This document shows, in pieces, positions 23,369 to 35,113 of a DNA stretch of 64,000 nt (its first letter is position 1; every line of letters starts with the position of its first letter). The DNA comes from Deroplatys truncata. Taxonomy: Eukaryota; Arthropoda; Insecta; Mantodea; Mantidae. The stretch spans positions 665,024,618 to 665,088,617 of the forward strand of contig CM060990.1 of NCBI GenBank assembly GCA_030765065.1. The letters are read 5' to 3'. The notes beneath the pieces are model-generated. The model did not search any database, was not told the DNA's origin, and saw nothing but the letters and a program-made list of their open reading frames with translations. Both the position numbers and the translations under genes were made by a program.

Positions 23369-25105
23369 ACATGTCCACAGAGGCATGTGTACGGCAACAG
23401 TACCTCTACTTTATGATGGGCAGTTGGCTGCCTAGACATGTGTCCACAGAGGCATGTGTACAGCAACTGTACCTCTACTTGTGACGGGCAGTTGGCTGCC
23501 TAGACATGTGTCCACACAGGCATGTGTACAGCAACTGTACCTCTACTTGTGACGGGCAGTTGGCTGCCTAGACATGTGTCCACACAGGCATGTGTACAGC
23601 AACTGTACCTCTACTTGTGACGGGCAGTTGGCTGCCTCGACATGTGTCCACACAGGCATGTGTACAGCAACTGTACCTCTACTTGTGACGGGCAGTTGGC
23701 AGCCTCGACATGTGTTCACACAGGCACCTCTACTTTGTGACGGACAGTTGGCTGCCTAGACATGTGTCCAAAGAGGCATGTGTACAGCAACTGTACCTCT
23801 ACTTTGTGACGGACAGTTGGCTGCCTAGACATGTGTCCACACAGGCATGTGTACAGCAACTGTACCTCTACTTTGTGACGGACAGTTGGCTGCCTAGACA
23901 TGTGTCCACACAGACATGTGTACAGCAACTGTTCCTCTACTTGTGACGGACACTTGGCAGTCTAGACATGTGTCCACACAGGCATGTGTACAGCAACTGT
24001 ACCTCTACTTTGTGACGGGCAGTTGGCTGCCTAGACATGTGTCCACACAGGCATGTGTACAGCAACTGTTCCTCTACTTGTGACGGACACTTGGCAGTCT
24101 AGACATGTGTCCACACAGGCATGTGTACAGCAACTGTACCTCTACTTTGTGACGGACAGTTGGCTGCCTAGACATGTGTCCACAGAGGCATGTGTACAGC
24201 AACTGTACCTCTACTTTGTGACGGACAGTTGGCTGCCTAGACATGTGTCCACACAGGCATGTGCACAGCAACTGTACCTCTACTTTGTGACGGGCTGTTG
24301 GCAGCCTCGACCCTTGTCCACAGAGGCATGTGTACAGCAACTGTACCTCTACTTGTGACGGCTGTTCGCTGCCTAGACATGTGTCCACAGAGACATGTGT
24401 ACAGCAACTGTACCTCTACTTGTGACGGACAGTTGGCTGCCTAGACATGTGTCCACAGAGGCATGTGTACAGCAACTGTACCTCTACTTTGTGATGGGCA
24501 GTTGGCTGCCTAGACACGTGTTCACAGAGACATGTGTACAGCAACTGTACCTCTACTTTGTGACGGGCTGTTGGCAGCCTCGACACGTGTGCACAGAGAC
24601 ATGTGTACAGCAACTGTACCTCTACTTTGTGACGGGCTGTTGGCAGCCTCGACACGTGTCCACAGAGACATGTGTACAGCAACTGTACCTCTACTTTGTG
24701 ACGGGCAGTTGGCAGCCTCGACACGTGTCCACACAGGCATGTGTACAGCAACTGTACCTCTACTTGTGACGGGCAGTTGGCAGCCTCGACAGTTGTCCAC
24801 AGAGGCATGTGTACAGCAACTCTACCTCTAATTTGTGACGAGTGGTTGGCAGCCTCGACACGTGTCCACACAGGCATGTGTACAGTAACTCTACCTCTGC
24901 TTTGTGATGGGCAGTTGGCAGCTTCGACACGTGTCCACACAGGCATGTGTACTGCAACTGTACCTCTACTTTGTGACGAGTGGTTGGCAGCCTCGACACG
25001 TGTCAACACAGGCATGTGTACATTAACTCTACCTCTGCTTTGTGACGGGCAGTTGGCAGCCTCGACACATTCACAGAGGCATGTGTGAAGCAACTATATC
25101 TCCGA
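23369..25105. repeat. 68-bp tandem satellite, about 25 units
   Basis: Unit starts at 23431, 23499 and 23567 give a period of exactly 68 bp. Many later units are 69 bp because of an extra T in CTACTTTGTGACGG. Each unit holds a perfect short hairpin, GTACAG-CAA-CTGTAC. One unit near 23720 is shortened. Left-hand units mostly read CTAGACATGTG, right-hand ones CTCGACACGTG. Open frames of up to 225 codons run through it in several frames on both strands, which follows from the period and is not evidence of a gene. Confidence 0.97.
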
Positions 25106-25199
25106 TTCCACACCTGAAGAGCAGATGGCATTAGAGTGCAGTCTAGTCTACCTGCTTTCGTTACCTGTGAATAGATGGAGAGCATTCGTTTTACCATCT

Positions 25200-25395
25200 T
25201 ATTTTTTCAAGTTTACCATTGTTTCGGGCTTAAGGTGGAGCTTTGGGTCGTGGTGCGAAATATCCAAACCGCTTTTCACCTTGGCGATTGAAGGAAAACA
25301 CGAAAAAATCCGTCAGATTGTTCGGCCCGCAAGATTTGAACCCGGAAACTTCTGAATGCGTGTTACCGACTGAACCATCCCTCCCGGTAATGAAA
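25200..25395 (-). mobile_element. tRNA-derived SINE, unassigned family
   Basis: On the minus strand the head reads GGGATGGTTCAGTCGGTAAC, with a B-box-like GGGTTCAAATCTTG, followed by a body ending near GGTGGAGC/CCTTAAGCC. Boundaries are approximate. Confidence 0.55.
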
Positions 25396-25629
25396 ATGTG
25401 TCTAAATAAAAATTATATACCTATTCCTCACTAAATCACATTATTGTATTCAACTAGCTCATTGAACTTAAAAGGTATACATTTGCATTCTGTAAAAATT
25501 ACAGACAGATAAATAGTTTCTGAGATAATGGGTCATGAATTTGGTAAATTTAACATTAGGGGTATAGGACATTAGTCTCTCTTTAAGTAAAATATATGAT
25601 TTTTTAATTCATTCTTCTTCCACACAGAC

Positions 25630-25765
25630 CGTAAGTAGGTTAAAGTTTGGAAACGTGGAATCAAACTGAAAATAACCGAATGCTGTAGCCGGGATTTCAA
25701 CCACGGAGTTTCGGCTTTCCGTGCTCTGGCTAACTGAGATACAAGGGCAACATGCCGGAACTACA
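25630..25765 (-). mobile_element. SINE family S4, copy 1
   Basis: The minus-strand head reads TTGTATCTCAGTTAGCCAGA, then B-box-like GTGGTTGAAATCCCGG. The body GGTTATTTTCAGTTTGATTC aligns with the copies at 27419 and 41930. Confidence 0.6.
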
Positions 25766-25859
25766 TCAAGTTCAATTGACTTGCATTTTTTCTGATAAAC
25801 TACAAGGTATTCTGTACTTTTTTGTAAGATGAGCTAACCCAATAATAATCGCCTACTGC

Positions 25860-26185
25860 TACACCTCGTGAAGGACCTTGACCTGCCAATACGACTACCG
25901 ACCTTACTTCCGCGTACGCACGGCAGAGGTGGGCGATCAACCAACTGATACGGGGAGATGGTGCGGCCAGCATCACGCATCCTCAAGCAAGAATGTTGAC
26001 CTCCGTGGTCGGATCGCAGCCTACCTCAGCTCCTCACTTTTCTCAAGATGCTGAGTGGGCATCGGTCCTACATGCAGGACTTAAAATCCGCACCCCCATT
26101 AGTGGAATCGAACCGGAGTGTATTCTATGACCGGGAACCAGAGTTCCTCGCTCTAGCCCACAGTGCCACTACACAGGACACATGA
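25860..26185 (-). mobile_element. tRNA-derived SINE, unassigned family
   Basis: On the minus strand: GTGTAGTGGCACTGTGGGCT, a perfect B box GGTTCGATTCC, then a GC-rich body of about 230 bp (AATGGGGGTGCGGA, GCATGTAGGACCGATGCCC). It is the only copy here. Confidence 0.6.
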
Positions 26186-26213
26186 TCCAATGGCGACTTA
26201 CAATTTCGTAAGT

Positions 26214-26466
26214 ACTTTTAAGTCCCGGTTTCATAGTCCCACTCTACATTGGGCGCGAAAGACCAGTAATTTTGCTCAGAGGCCTCTATCAGGCTTGAGG
26301 TTATTTTACGTGCCGTAAACCTACGACAAGGGACCACCGGCTTTACTTCCCTTCCGAAGGAAGAATGCTAAGCATTTTCACGCCCGAAAAAGTCCATCGC
26401 CCTCCGTCAGGTTTGAACCCGCAACCTCGGGAAATGGAGGCTAGCATGGTAACCATTACACCGTGA
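26214..26466 (-). mobile_element. SINE family S1, copy d
   Basis: The body is complete except the distal tail. A 4-bp loss occurs at CCTCTATCAGG (others read CCTCTTTATCAGG). The head end was adjacent, head to head, to SINE S4 copy 2 until LTR-A copy 3 separated them. Confidence 0.9.
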
Positions 26467-26470
26467 TGGT

Positions 26471-27418
26471 TGAGGCAGTGTTTTTAACACTAAAATGATT
26501 TGTCTAATTATATAATATGTAAATTCAATAACAGTTCGCCTTAAAGCAATATATGTATTTAACAATATATAAAAAGTGTATCTATATTACAGTCATTGTA
26601 TATGTTTATGTTATTGTATCCATTGTATTGTTTATGTTATGTGAATATAATACGTAATTTAATAATGTAGGAGCTGTGAGAATAATAGGTTAAAAGTTGC
26701 TAACAATGAGGTAATAATGAGGTAACCTTGAGGCAATAATGAATTTGAAAGTTTAAATGCTACTAGTCATTATTGGAGCAACAGTAATGTAAATTTTGAG
26801 ACAGTTTTAAAATAGCCAATCAACAACCAGAAAAAGCTTTAGTTAAATGAAGGTATCCTATTGGATTAGACATAGCCAATCAGAGACTTGAAATACAGAA
26901 ATTTACAAGTTTAGGCGGTTGAAATCAGTTCAGTTGCCTACAGACAGCGTTACTAACCAGACGCAAAAAGTGTCCTCAAGAAATTTAATACGTATTCGTG
27001 TGAGACGAAAATAGTTTTACGTGTTAAAAAGTACAAGTAATTAATTAAAGAGTCTCACAGCTCTCTATATCAGTGAAGTGTTATTTAAATCGTATCAAGT
27101 ATTAAATTTAAGGAGTGAAGTAAAATTATAATCTGTGTAAGCCTACATTCTTAGTCGCACCACAACCCTGCCAAGACATCCATGTCTCTAACAATATTAC
27201 TGACGCAGCCGAGGCAAACATAAATATATAATATTTAAAGAAAAAGTTAAATTATAATGTTAATATTTTTTTAAAGTTGGGGCAAAGGCCACCTGAAAGT
27301 ACATTTGCGATGAAGACTACCGGAAACTGCTTACTATACGTGCGGTTGCAACTACTACAAGTTAGGCTCCCCAACAGTTGAAATACGATACAACTTCTTC
27401 TAAAATACTCCTTTCTCA
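26471..27418 (+). mobile_element. Solo LTR, family LTR-A, copy 3
   Basis: 948 bp, TGAGGCAGTG...CCTTTCTCA, flanked by exact TGGT duplications (26467-26470 and 27419-27422). Two CCAAT motifs are clear (ATAGCCAATCAACAACC near 26813 and CATAGCCAATCAGAG near 26872). This is probably the best-preserved copy, together with copy 4. Confidence 0.92.
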
Positions 27419-27520
27419 TGGTAGCTCAATTGAGCTAAAGGCAAAACTGAAGATCCGTGGTTCAAATCCAAGCTATGACCTTGAATTTTACAGTCTGATT
27501 CTATCTTTCAAAAATGTTTT
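27419..27520 (+). mobile_element. SINE family S4, copy 2
   Basis: It starts with A-box-like TGGTAGCTCAATTGAGC and has B box GTGGTTCAAATCC. The body TTGAATTTTACAGTCTGATTC parallels copies 1 and 3. A decayed tRNA gene is an alternative for the head alone, but the shared body in three copies favours a SINE. Confidence 0.65.
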
Positions 27521-28308
27521 ATTGCTTTAAGACTTTGCGAGGCTTTTGTTTGAGATATTCCTTTTATAAACCAAGTTACGATTAAAGAATACGTTTACTT
27601 AAGAAATTCATACTAATTTGAAGAGTTTATCTTAAGTAGTTCTTGAGAAAATTTGACAACAGATTTGAAAAATATTAATCGACGGAAAAATGGCCTTAAT
27701 ATTGAAATTCAAATAGCGTACTAAAATGTTGGAATTCCTTGAAAAATGCTCTCTTCCACCCGCGCTGGACTGGTTAAAACTACACCTGCAACGCTTGGCA
27801 CATTAGGCGGGAAGGTAAACTGATATTTTTCTCAAACAGGAGCACATGTCTGGAAAAGCCGGTTAGGCCATTGTGAGGTGTCAAATTTTGACAAAGTTTT
27901 GGAAGTGATGACTGGCTTGCGTTCCATATTTATTCAAGAAACTTACACCTACCTTAGAAGCGAATCACGTCATGCATTAAATTATAAAAGGTGTTCAAAC
28001 TATTCACTTCCTACTTGGTAACAGAAACTACATTGGCGGCGTAGAGTTTGACACACATGACCAAATCCATGTGGTAGCTGCGCACAGCTGAGTCGTTGTA
28101 TTTAGAAACCCTTTGACAAAATAATGCAGGCTATGAGTGTCCTGATGTGAAGGAGGTTTCTTGACATGATTTGGAGGCACATCTATTACCATTTCCAAAG
28201 CGTTGTCAAAGTTTACGCCATACGATTTACAAAAAATGCTTTTCCGGATATAGGTGCCCTTTTAAAAAATGATCATTTGTCCTTGCATCACACCGTTAAG
28301 TAAGTATT
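27521..28308. other. Unassigned region
   Basis: Less AT-rich than its surroundings from about 27750 to 28250, but no coding frame or repeat was recognised. Confidence 0.4.
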
Positions 28309-28310
28309 TA

Positions 28311-29240
28311 AGGGGACAAGGTAGTCTGAACACATGGAAATTATACCTTAAGTGTGTTAAATTACCATTGCTCTTAAAGTTCTCCATGGTTGTTCCTGAA
28401 ACTTTACGAATCACTCTATACATCATGATAATTATTTCAAGTGTTTTTTTTGCTTGATAGCTTATGTAGTTGAGTCCGTAAAAATTATTTCATTCAGCAG
28501 AAAAATAATAAACTTTTCTCTTAAAACATATGAATTCATATACCTTTTTCTCTGATACTATTTGCAATACAGAATCACACTTTTGTATGCTTATTTTTTA
28601 GTATAATCATCTATCTTCTGAACTTCAAATATTTAGTTATGTGTATCAGTTCAATAGAAATTGAAATAAAAGTAATTGCAAAGTAAAAATGTGGAAAATT
28701 TGCAATGTTGTTGCTTTCTTAATATAACTAATATACGTTATAAAATTGTGATTGTGGTTCAGAACGTTTAACTATGTATTATATACATGTCCTGAAAATT
28801 TCAGCTTTCTACCATTCACACTTTCTGAGAAAAAGGTACATAAGTATCCAAAAATGTTGTTTTGAGAAAACTGAATTTAAAGTTTGAACGTTAAAATTCT
28901 GACACACTTCAGTACATTCCAGGGTCATAATCATCTGCACCTTCATTCCTGGATTACTGCAGCTTTTTTGATTGCCTTCTCTTGGTCCTGGCCTCTTTTG
29001 TTGATTACTGAACTGCTCGCTGGGCACGATATAGTGGTTCGTTGTTGAAAGATACAAGAACGTTTTAAAAAGGGGCATTGCATGATAGCTTTAAAGGAAT
29101 GCAGACTAGCATTTAAATGTCTTAAAAACATCTTAATCCCCCAAAAGTATATATTTTCTGAAACTGGAAATAATAGGGATTTTATTGGTGCCTAAAACAA
29201 AAAATGTGATTTTTGACTATTTTAGAGTACCTTGTCCCCT
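28311..29240. mobile_element. TA-flanked inverted-repeat element
   Basis: 930 bp between TA at 28309-28310 and 29241-29242. Both ends read inward AGGGGACAAGGTA, followed by GTCTGA on the left and CTCTAA on the right. Terminal repeats are short (about 15 bp). Frames of 62-89 codons on both strands show no transposase motif, so it is probably non-autonomous. Confidence 0.8.
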
Positions 29241-29242
29241 TA

Positions 29243-29809
29243 AAGTGCATTGTGCTAGAAGCATCTTATTAAAAGCCCAATTAAAAACACTGAAAAGGAA
29301 TACGGGGCACAACATTGATATTGAAATCACAAGCTCTGGCTTTTAGAAATATTACCTCTAAATCTGTTGGTTTTTAAACGCTTTCTGTGAGTAATTACTT
29401 TATGAAAGAACATAGTATTTGTGGTTACTTCATAAATATGCATAAAGCGATTATCTTAAATTTCTTAAGCAAAGCCCATGCTTGGCTCGCTATATTCAGT
29501 TGCCTTTGCTTCGTTTTGCTCACCTTTCCTTTCGTTCCTTCTCTTCTTCCTAACATACTTTTCTTTCATTCTTCATTTTGTTCTCTTTTCAGCTACACTA
29601 TTCTTACATATCTCGCTTATTTTGTGTTAAAAATGTGTACCTCTCCAACTGTACCCTTTCGCAAGTTGGATGTTCCCTTCACGTGGCAACCAGAAAAAAC
29701 AGATGATTTGGTGTTATAGTGTATCAAGCAATATTGGTTCATGCGTATAAATAATAAATAAAATTGTTTGTAAGTCATTAAATATACATTATATGTAAAT
29801 TTTAAAATA
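29243..29809. other. Unassigned region
   Basis: Nothing recognised. The 110-codon frame at 29387-29719 is pyrimidine-rich and has no motif. Confidence 0.45.
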
Positions 29810-29822
29810 TACCGAGAAACGT

Positions 29823-31039
29823 CGTCCTCGGTGGTGTAGTGGTTACCATGCTAGCCTCTAAACTGTATTTACTCTTAGGTTGATCCGCGCCAAAACAAAA
29901 CCCAGGTGACCAGTGCACCGTTGTAGTATATCTTTACGTCATTCACGCCAGAAATACTGTCATACTTTCACGACAAGGTGGCGAGTATACGCGGCACGGA
30001 ATGCAAAAACAACAGAGTCCCTATTCCGGCAGTTTAAACGGTGACTAACATATTTTGTTAGGGGTAAAAGGATATAAGATTGGCAGTTACAACAAAATAA
30101 AAGTTTGCACATATAATAATACTTAATTCTAAAAGAAACAGCGAAAAGAAACTAACAGATATGTGATGATTTACATTTATTTGCTCTCTGGAAGCGCACG
30201 TTATCAACTGTTGGCGGCTCATTAAAAAAAAAAAGTTTTATTTTTTTCCTGGGTATAACACTTCCTGTTTCAGATTTTTCTTTACGAGCACTGTTTATAC
30301 TTGAACTCGAAACACCGGCGAGCTCAGAAGTTAATATCACCACGTTTTTCATGGGAAGTGTTGGATATATTTCTCATATAACTTATAATAAACATTTTTT
30401 TTCACCACTAGCCGATGGTTTGCCCGGCTTATGTTTTATGTACGTCGACGAAGGCGCGAGAGCAAATGCAGTGTCCTCTATGATACTAAACAGAAACTGC
30501 TGGTTTTAGGCTGTAAACAATATTCTGCGCATACTCAGATCAGCTGACGCACACGAATTGCATATTGGGACTTGCAGCTCTGTTTAACAGTATAAATCAG
30601 TGTTAAACTCTTAGGTATTTGTATAGAATATTATACCATTTAAGGATAAATTCATTCTAAAATTTAGATTATTAGCACAGAACTACTTTGCTAAGCGCAT
30701 TGCTACCGTGTCGTATCACGGCGCATTGGTCACGTGGATTTGTTTTGGCGCGGATCAACCTAAGAGTGAATACAGTATAGTTCCTGAGATCGTGGGTTCT
30801 AACCCGGCGGAGGGCGATGGATTTTTTCGTGCGTAAAAAATCCTTAGCATGACTTCCTTCGGAAGGGAAGTAAAGCCGGTGATCCCATGTCGTATATTTA
30901 CGGCACGTAAAAGAACCTCAAGCCTTATAAAGTGACCCCTGAGCAAAATTACCGGTCTTTAACGCCCAATATAGAATGGGACGCTAAGGACCACAGCAGT
31001 TAAATATCGTCCATAAATAAAACTCAATTTAAATTAATT
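29823..31039 (+). mobile_element. SINE family S1, copy e, split by an insertion
   Basis: The head is at 29823-29860 (TCCTCGGTGGTGTAGTGGTT). The body and tail resume at 30780 (TTCCTGAGATCGTGGGTTC) and end with TCCATAAATAAAAC near 31023. A perfect 13-bp duplication TACCGAGAAACGT lies at 29810-29822 and 31040-31052, fixing the original SINE insertion. The gap is the TA element at 29861-30777. Confidence 0.95.
29861..30777. mobile_element. 917-bp TA element inserted in a SINE
   Basis: TA at 29859-29860 and 30778-30779 flank an element with inverted repeats of about 60 bp. Left CTTAGGTTGATCCGCGCCAA matches the complement of the right end exactly, extending through GTGACCA. The uninterrupted SINE sequence CCTC-TA-GTTCC is recovered on removal. 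A 66-codon minus frame at 30152-30352 (SELAGVSSSSINSARKEK) is weakly like a transposase N-terminal helix-turn-helix. It is likely a deleted Tc1/mariner-type derivative. Confidence 0.92.
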
Positions 31040-31052
31040 TACCGAGAAACGT

Positions 31053-32053
31053 TAGGAGTCCCGTGAAACCGAAGAGGAAAAGGAAAGTAAACAATCCTTG
31101 TTCTGGCTACGGGCCACAGGCGATTTAGTTCCATCTCTGATCTTGTATTTGCATCAGCTGTTAATAGTTTAATCCCTTTCTGACTCCAGTTTTGATCCTT
31201 TTTTCTGTTATCGTGATTCTGTTTTTCTCTTCCACGAATTTCCGTATTAGCAATCGCTTACCTGGTAATGAAGTTAAAGATTAGGTTTGCCTTCGCTTAA
31301 TGGGTAGCCGTTTTTGCTATCGATTGCACCTGATCCCACAATCCCCCCTCAGATGTTCGGAAGCAGCATATGCTGTTATTGACGCCTATGCACCATTTAG
31401 TTATAACTTTCCATCAAAGGTGGTAATTGCCCATTATGATGCAATCTGCGCTATCAAATGAAAATGTATCCTTCAATGAGAACATTAATGAGAACCTGAA
31501 ATGAAATGTTGGGCAAGGCAGCGAGATTAGAAGGGTTGTGATGAACCATGTAGCATCGTATAACGGTGCATAAATCGTTCCGATTAAGGCAGTGCATTAA
31601 AGAAAAGCTGGTAATCCACAGTTTCCCTTGCATTAACTTATTGTGTGTGCAGAATATAAAACAAATGTCACATACAAAATTTAACTCGGAACATTTTCCA
31701 GATATTTATTATTTATTTGTAGTTTATCAGTTTTGAAATAGTCCTGTACCCCAGCACCTTAGATTTCTGCATAGCGCACTCCTCTTATCTCTTTGGTCAA
31801 GGGGAACATACACCCCTTGAGGACTTATTATACGACACGTAAAAAAGGCATAGAAGTAGCCTAAATAGCCACAGTCCGTCATATGCGCTTGAGGATATAT
31901 GCTATACTTTATATGCACAAGCTTGCCTAAATACAACGGCGGAGTAAGGTTTATTTTTCTGCTCGTGTATGCAGTATAGCGAGAAAGAATTAAGAGTTTT
32001 GAAATCTTCATGCACAAGTTGCCTTAAAATGGTGCTACTTCTTAAACTTAATA
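31053..32053. other. Unassigned region
   Basis: No gene or repeat recognised. The 96-codon minus frame at 31727-32017 is unsupported. Confidence 0.45.
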
Positions 32054-32055
32054 TA

Positions 32056-32416
32056 CGGAGTGAACCATTTATGTTGATACTGTAGAATATCTCCAAAACT
32101 AAGCGTTGTAGAAAGAAATGTCTTGAATAAAATTTGCTTGATATTATGGGGAAAAGTAAATGCCATTAGTCGTGATTTATTTGGAGGAGGTTGTGATGGT
32201 CATTTAGGGTCAATTTAATTTGACCCTAATTGTAGGTTCGCATTTAAAAAAATTAAATTGGCCCTGAAATGACCATCAGGACGTCCTCCAAATAAAACGA
32301 CTAATGGCATTTACTTTCCACCATAATATCAAGCAAGTTTTATTCAAGACACTTTTTTTCTACAACACTTAGTTTTGGAGATTTGTACAGTCTCAACTTA
32401 AATGGTTCACTCTGCA
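32056..32416. mobile_element. 361-bp hairpin MITE, copy 1
   Basis: Almost the entire element is an inverted repeat around a short centre at about 32235. AATATCTCCAAAACTAAGCG on the left pairs with the complement of CTTAGTTTTGGAGATTTG on the right, and TTTGGAGGA, ATGGTCATTT and the GACCCTAATT centre also pair. TA duplications at 32054-32055 and 32417-32418 are likely. A second copy is at 60293-60652. Confidence 0.88.
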
Positions 32417-32418
32417 TA

Positions 32419-32847
32419 ATTATACGCGCAAATGTATCTATGCACAGCACAGATAATGTTCATATACTACCAATCACCATAGCATGCTACTGCTATCTTA
32501 CAGGAAAAGTCCTGTTTCTGTCGAGCTACTGAAAAGCTGGTCTGGCAGTATTAAAGACTTAATTATAATCACATTCTGCTTTGGTCTGATCTTAGGGAGC
32601 GTCTTATTAGCGAGGCATCTCCTTGTTCCTTTTTTTCCCCCTTGTTTCATTAAGGCATTTATCTAGGGACACGATGATGAATTTTGATGAAATAAATATG
32701 TAAATGAGACGAGAAAGCGAAAAATTGCCTGACATTCACCTTTACAAGGTAACGAAAGGTTCCCCAAGTAACTTAATGAGGCAACTTAATATTATTAACA
32801 TTTGACAATGGAACCTGCGACTCGTGAAACAACTTTTTACTTTCTCT
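32419..32847. other. Unassigned region
   Basis: No feature supported. Confidence 0.45.
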
Positions 32848-33560
32848 ACTACGTATAGTAAGTAGGGGAAGTATTGTATTCCACCCAAAAATTCGATACC
32901 GAGATTTCACAGGAAATACATGTTTTGAGGTGCACTGAATGCATATAAAGCATTTTTGGAAACATGTCCGTGTGTGTGTGTTAGTGTGTGTGTCTGTCTG
33001 TGAACAGCATAACTCAGAAACGAACAGTCGGATAAGCACCAAACTTGGTATTTAGGTTCAGTATCTTCCAGAGACGCGACACGAAGGTTTTCAAGAAAAT
33101 CCCCCCACCCCAGATTACCCTTTACATGGAACATTTTTCGAAAATTTTAATTTTCTCAAAAATGGCTCTAACGATTTTGAATAGAATACCATAAGTTTAA
33201 AACATTTTTTTGACAAATGAATTGTATATCTCAAATTTTCTGGGAATGTCTCCAAAAGTATTTTTCATTGTGAACGACTTTTGCATAACTGGTAAACCAT
33301 AAGAGATAGACAAAATTTTACTACACAAAGAATGTGGATCACGTTAAAATACACACTTTTTCATATACACTTTTTTGTTGAGTGAACCATTTTCGAGATA
33401 TTGTTTGTTATTCCCTTAACGTTTCCAATACTTATACTTTTTCTCAAATGGGAATTCGTTATTCATTTTTTTTATGTCCTGGACATGCAAAGAGAATGGA
33501 ATGCTCCACATAGCAACCACCTCTTAAAACATTTGACTATCGTTTAACGCCTACCATATT
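32848..33560 (+). repeat. R2 repeat copy, forward, 3' truncated
   Basis: It starts ACTTTCTCTACTACGTATAG and contains AAAAATTCGATACCGAGATT, TTTACATGGAACATTTTTCG and AAATGGCTCTAACGATTTTG. A GT-rich run at 32967-33002 marks the internal microsatellite site. The copy fades out after AAAACATTTGACTATCG and lacks the right end. Confidence 0.75.
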
Positions 33561-34535
33561 CCCCTTGTACTTTCTAGCTAATGACTATAAATATAAGCAT
33601 CTGGTGGCTAGATTTCTATAAAAGCTTCTAGGAGTTGCAGAGAGGATTTATGTGATAACTTTGATGAGGAACCCAAGTCCGGAAATTGTTGTTTCGATGC
33701 TGCAATGATGAGAAAATTCACCTAAACATAAGTAACACTATTTAATGCTGTTCACTGGTGCAGTTTGTTGCGTGTATAAAATGGAATCCTTAAGGCGCGT
33801 CCAGGCTATAGTCCGAACTCGGGTCAAGCCGCGAAGACATACCACGACGAATTATAGCTTTGTTTCAAGATAAAACAAGTTGCACAAGCTAAGTCCACAT
33901 TGCGGAATATATTTCCGCATGCAGAGTTCCCAGTCTGTTTTCACACCATTTTCTCTATTTGTTCCGAGAGTGGGATCTGAGCAAATACCACGGCACGTAG
34001 ATATATTTGCGTTTCCTTATGCCTAAGACAGTAAAATGTTCTCTTTGACATATGACTACATTTTTAAATCATGCCGGGACCGTATCGAAGTAACCTAGCA
34101 CTGACTGGAAACGGTAGAAAAGAAAAATTCTTGTTTGTTTTTGCAACATTTTGTAACAACATTTTAAGTCGTTATTCTTTACGGTACATTTATTAATCGT
34201 GCAAGAAGTCTTGATAGTTGACTGAACTTTATGTGGTTGATTAAACATTGAGTAAAAATGCGTTTATATCTTTCAGAACGTGGCAGCATCTTTATTCCCT
34301 TTGGAAATCAACTATTAATGTCATAATTTCAATGCAAAATTTTAAGAATGAATCTTACGTAACGTGAATCACATGCTCCTAAGTTTTTTGAGTTTATGCA
34401 ACCTGCAAAGTAACAGTTGTGCCACTCTCCATCTCCACTTGAATCATATTCGCTTATTTGGATAAACCAAGTTCCCACAATTAGCGAAAAATGTCCAAAT
34501 GATGCTAGTTACATTGCGATGTACTCCATCTCAAA
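33561..34535. other. Unassigned region
   Basis: No gene, repeat or motif recognised. Confidence 0.45.
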
Positions 34536-34537
34536 TA

Positions 34538-35113
34538 CAGAGAGAGCCAAAAAGCTACAAACCGGCTACGCGGTGTTTATTCTGTCTGCGTCCTGGGCAC
34601 TCGTTGCCGTCCGCCGCTGTCGTAGAAAGGCTAGGATGAAACCATCCAACATTTTTAAAGCTACTTTTAAAGGCTTTACTTATGAACTTTATTACAGGAA
34701 ATACTGAAACTGGCCACCGTCGAGTCCATATATTTTTGGCACCTCTTTAGGAAACTATCCATCACTCGCCGTAGTTCACGTTGAGAAATGCTGTCAGTTT
34801 CCTGGCGTATATTTTGTTTTAATTCATCCAGGATGTGTGGGTTTGTCTTGTACACTTTGTTTTAAGGTACCCCCGAGATAGAAATCGCAGGGGGTTAGAT
34901 CGGGGGACCGAGGGGGCCACAAATCTCTACTAATAATTCTCTCCTAAAACACACTTTCATAAAGTTGTTAAGTAAAGCCTTTAAAAGTAGTTTTAAAAAT
35001 GTTGTATGTATTCATCCGCGCGTTTCTATGATAGCGGCAGACGGCAACGAGCGCCGAGGGCGCGGACAGGAAAAACACCGCGCAGCCGGTTGGTAATCTT
35101 TTGGCTCTCCGTG
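34538..35113 (-). mobile_element. Tc1/mariner-like element (DUF4817 family), copy B
   Basis: 576 bp between TA at 34536-34537 and 35114-35115. The ends CAGAGAGAGCCAAAAAGCTA and, read inward from the right, CACGGAGAGCCAAAAGATTA match copies A and C. A fragment of the transposase C-terminus lies on the minus strand between about 34720 and 34965, with no open frame. It is internally deleted. Confidence 0.85.

Noticed and set aside
24416-25093. 225-codon minus-strand open frame
   Set aside because: It is a translation of the 68-bp satellite. Similar frames exist in other phases and on the other strand.
23369-25105. CRISPR-like array
   Set aside because: Units are contiguous and nearly identical throughout, with no variable spacers, and the context is eukaryotic.
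27419-27482. Functional tRNA gene
   Set aside because: It does not fold into a proper acceptor stem, and the downstream body is shared with two other loci, so a SINE is more likely.
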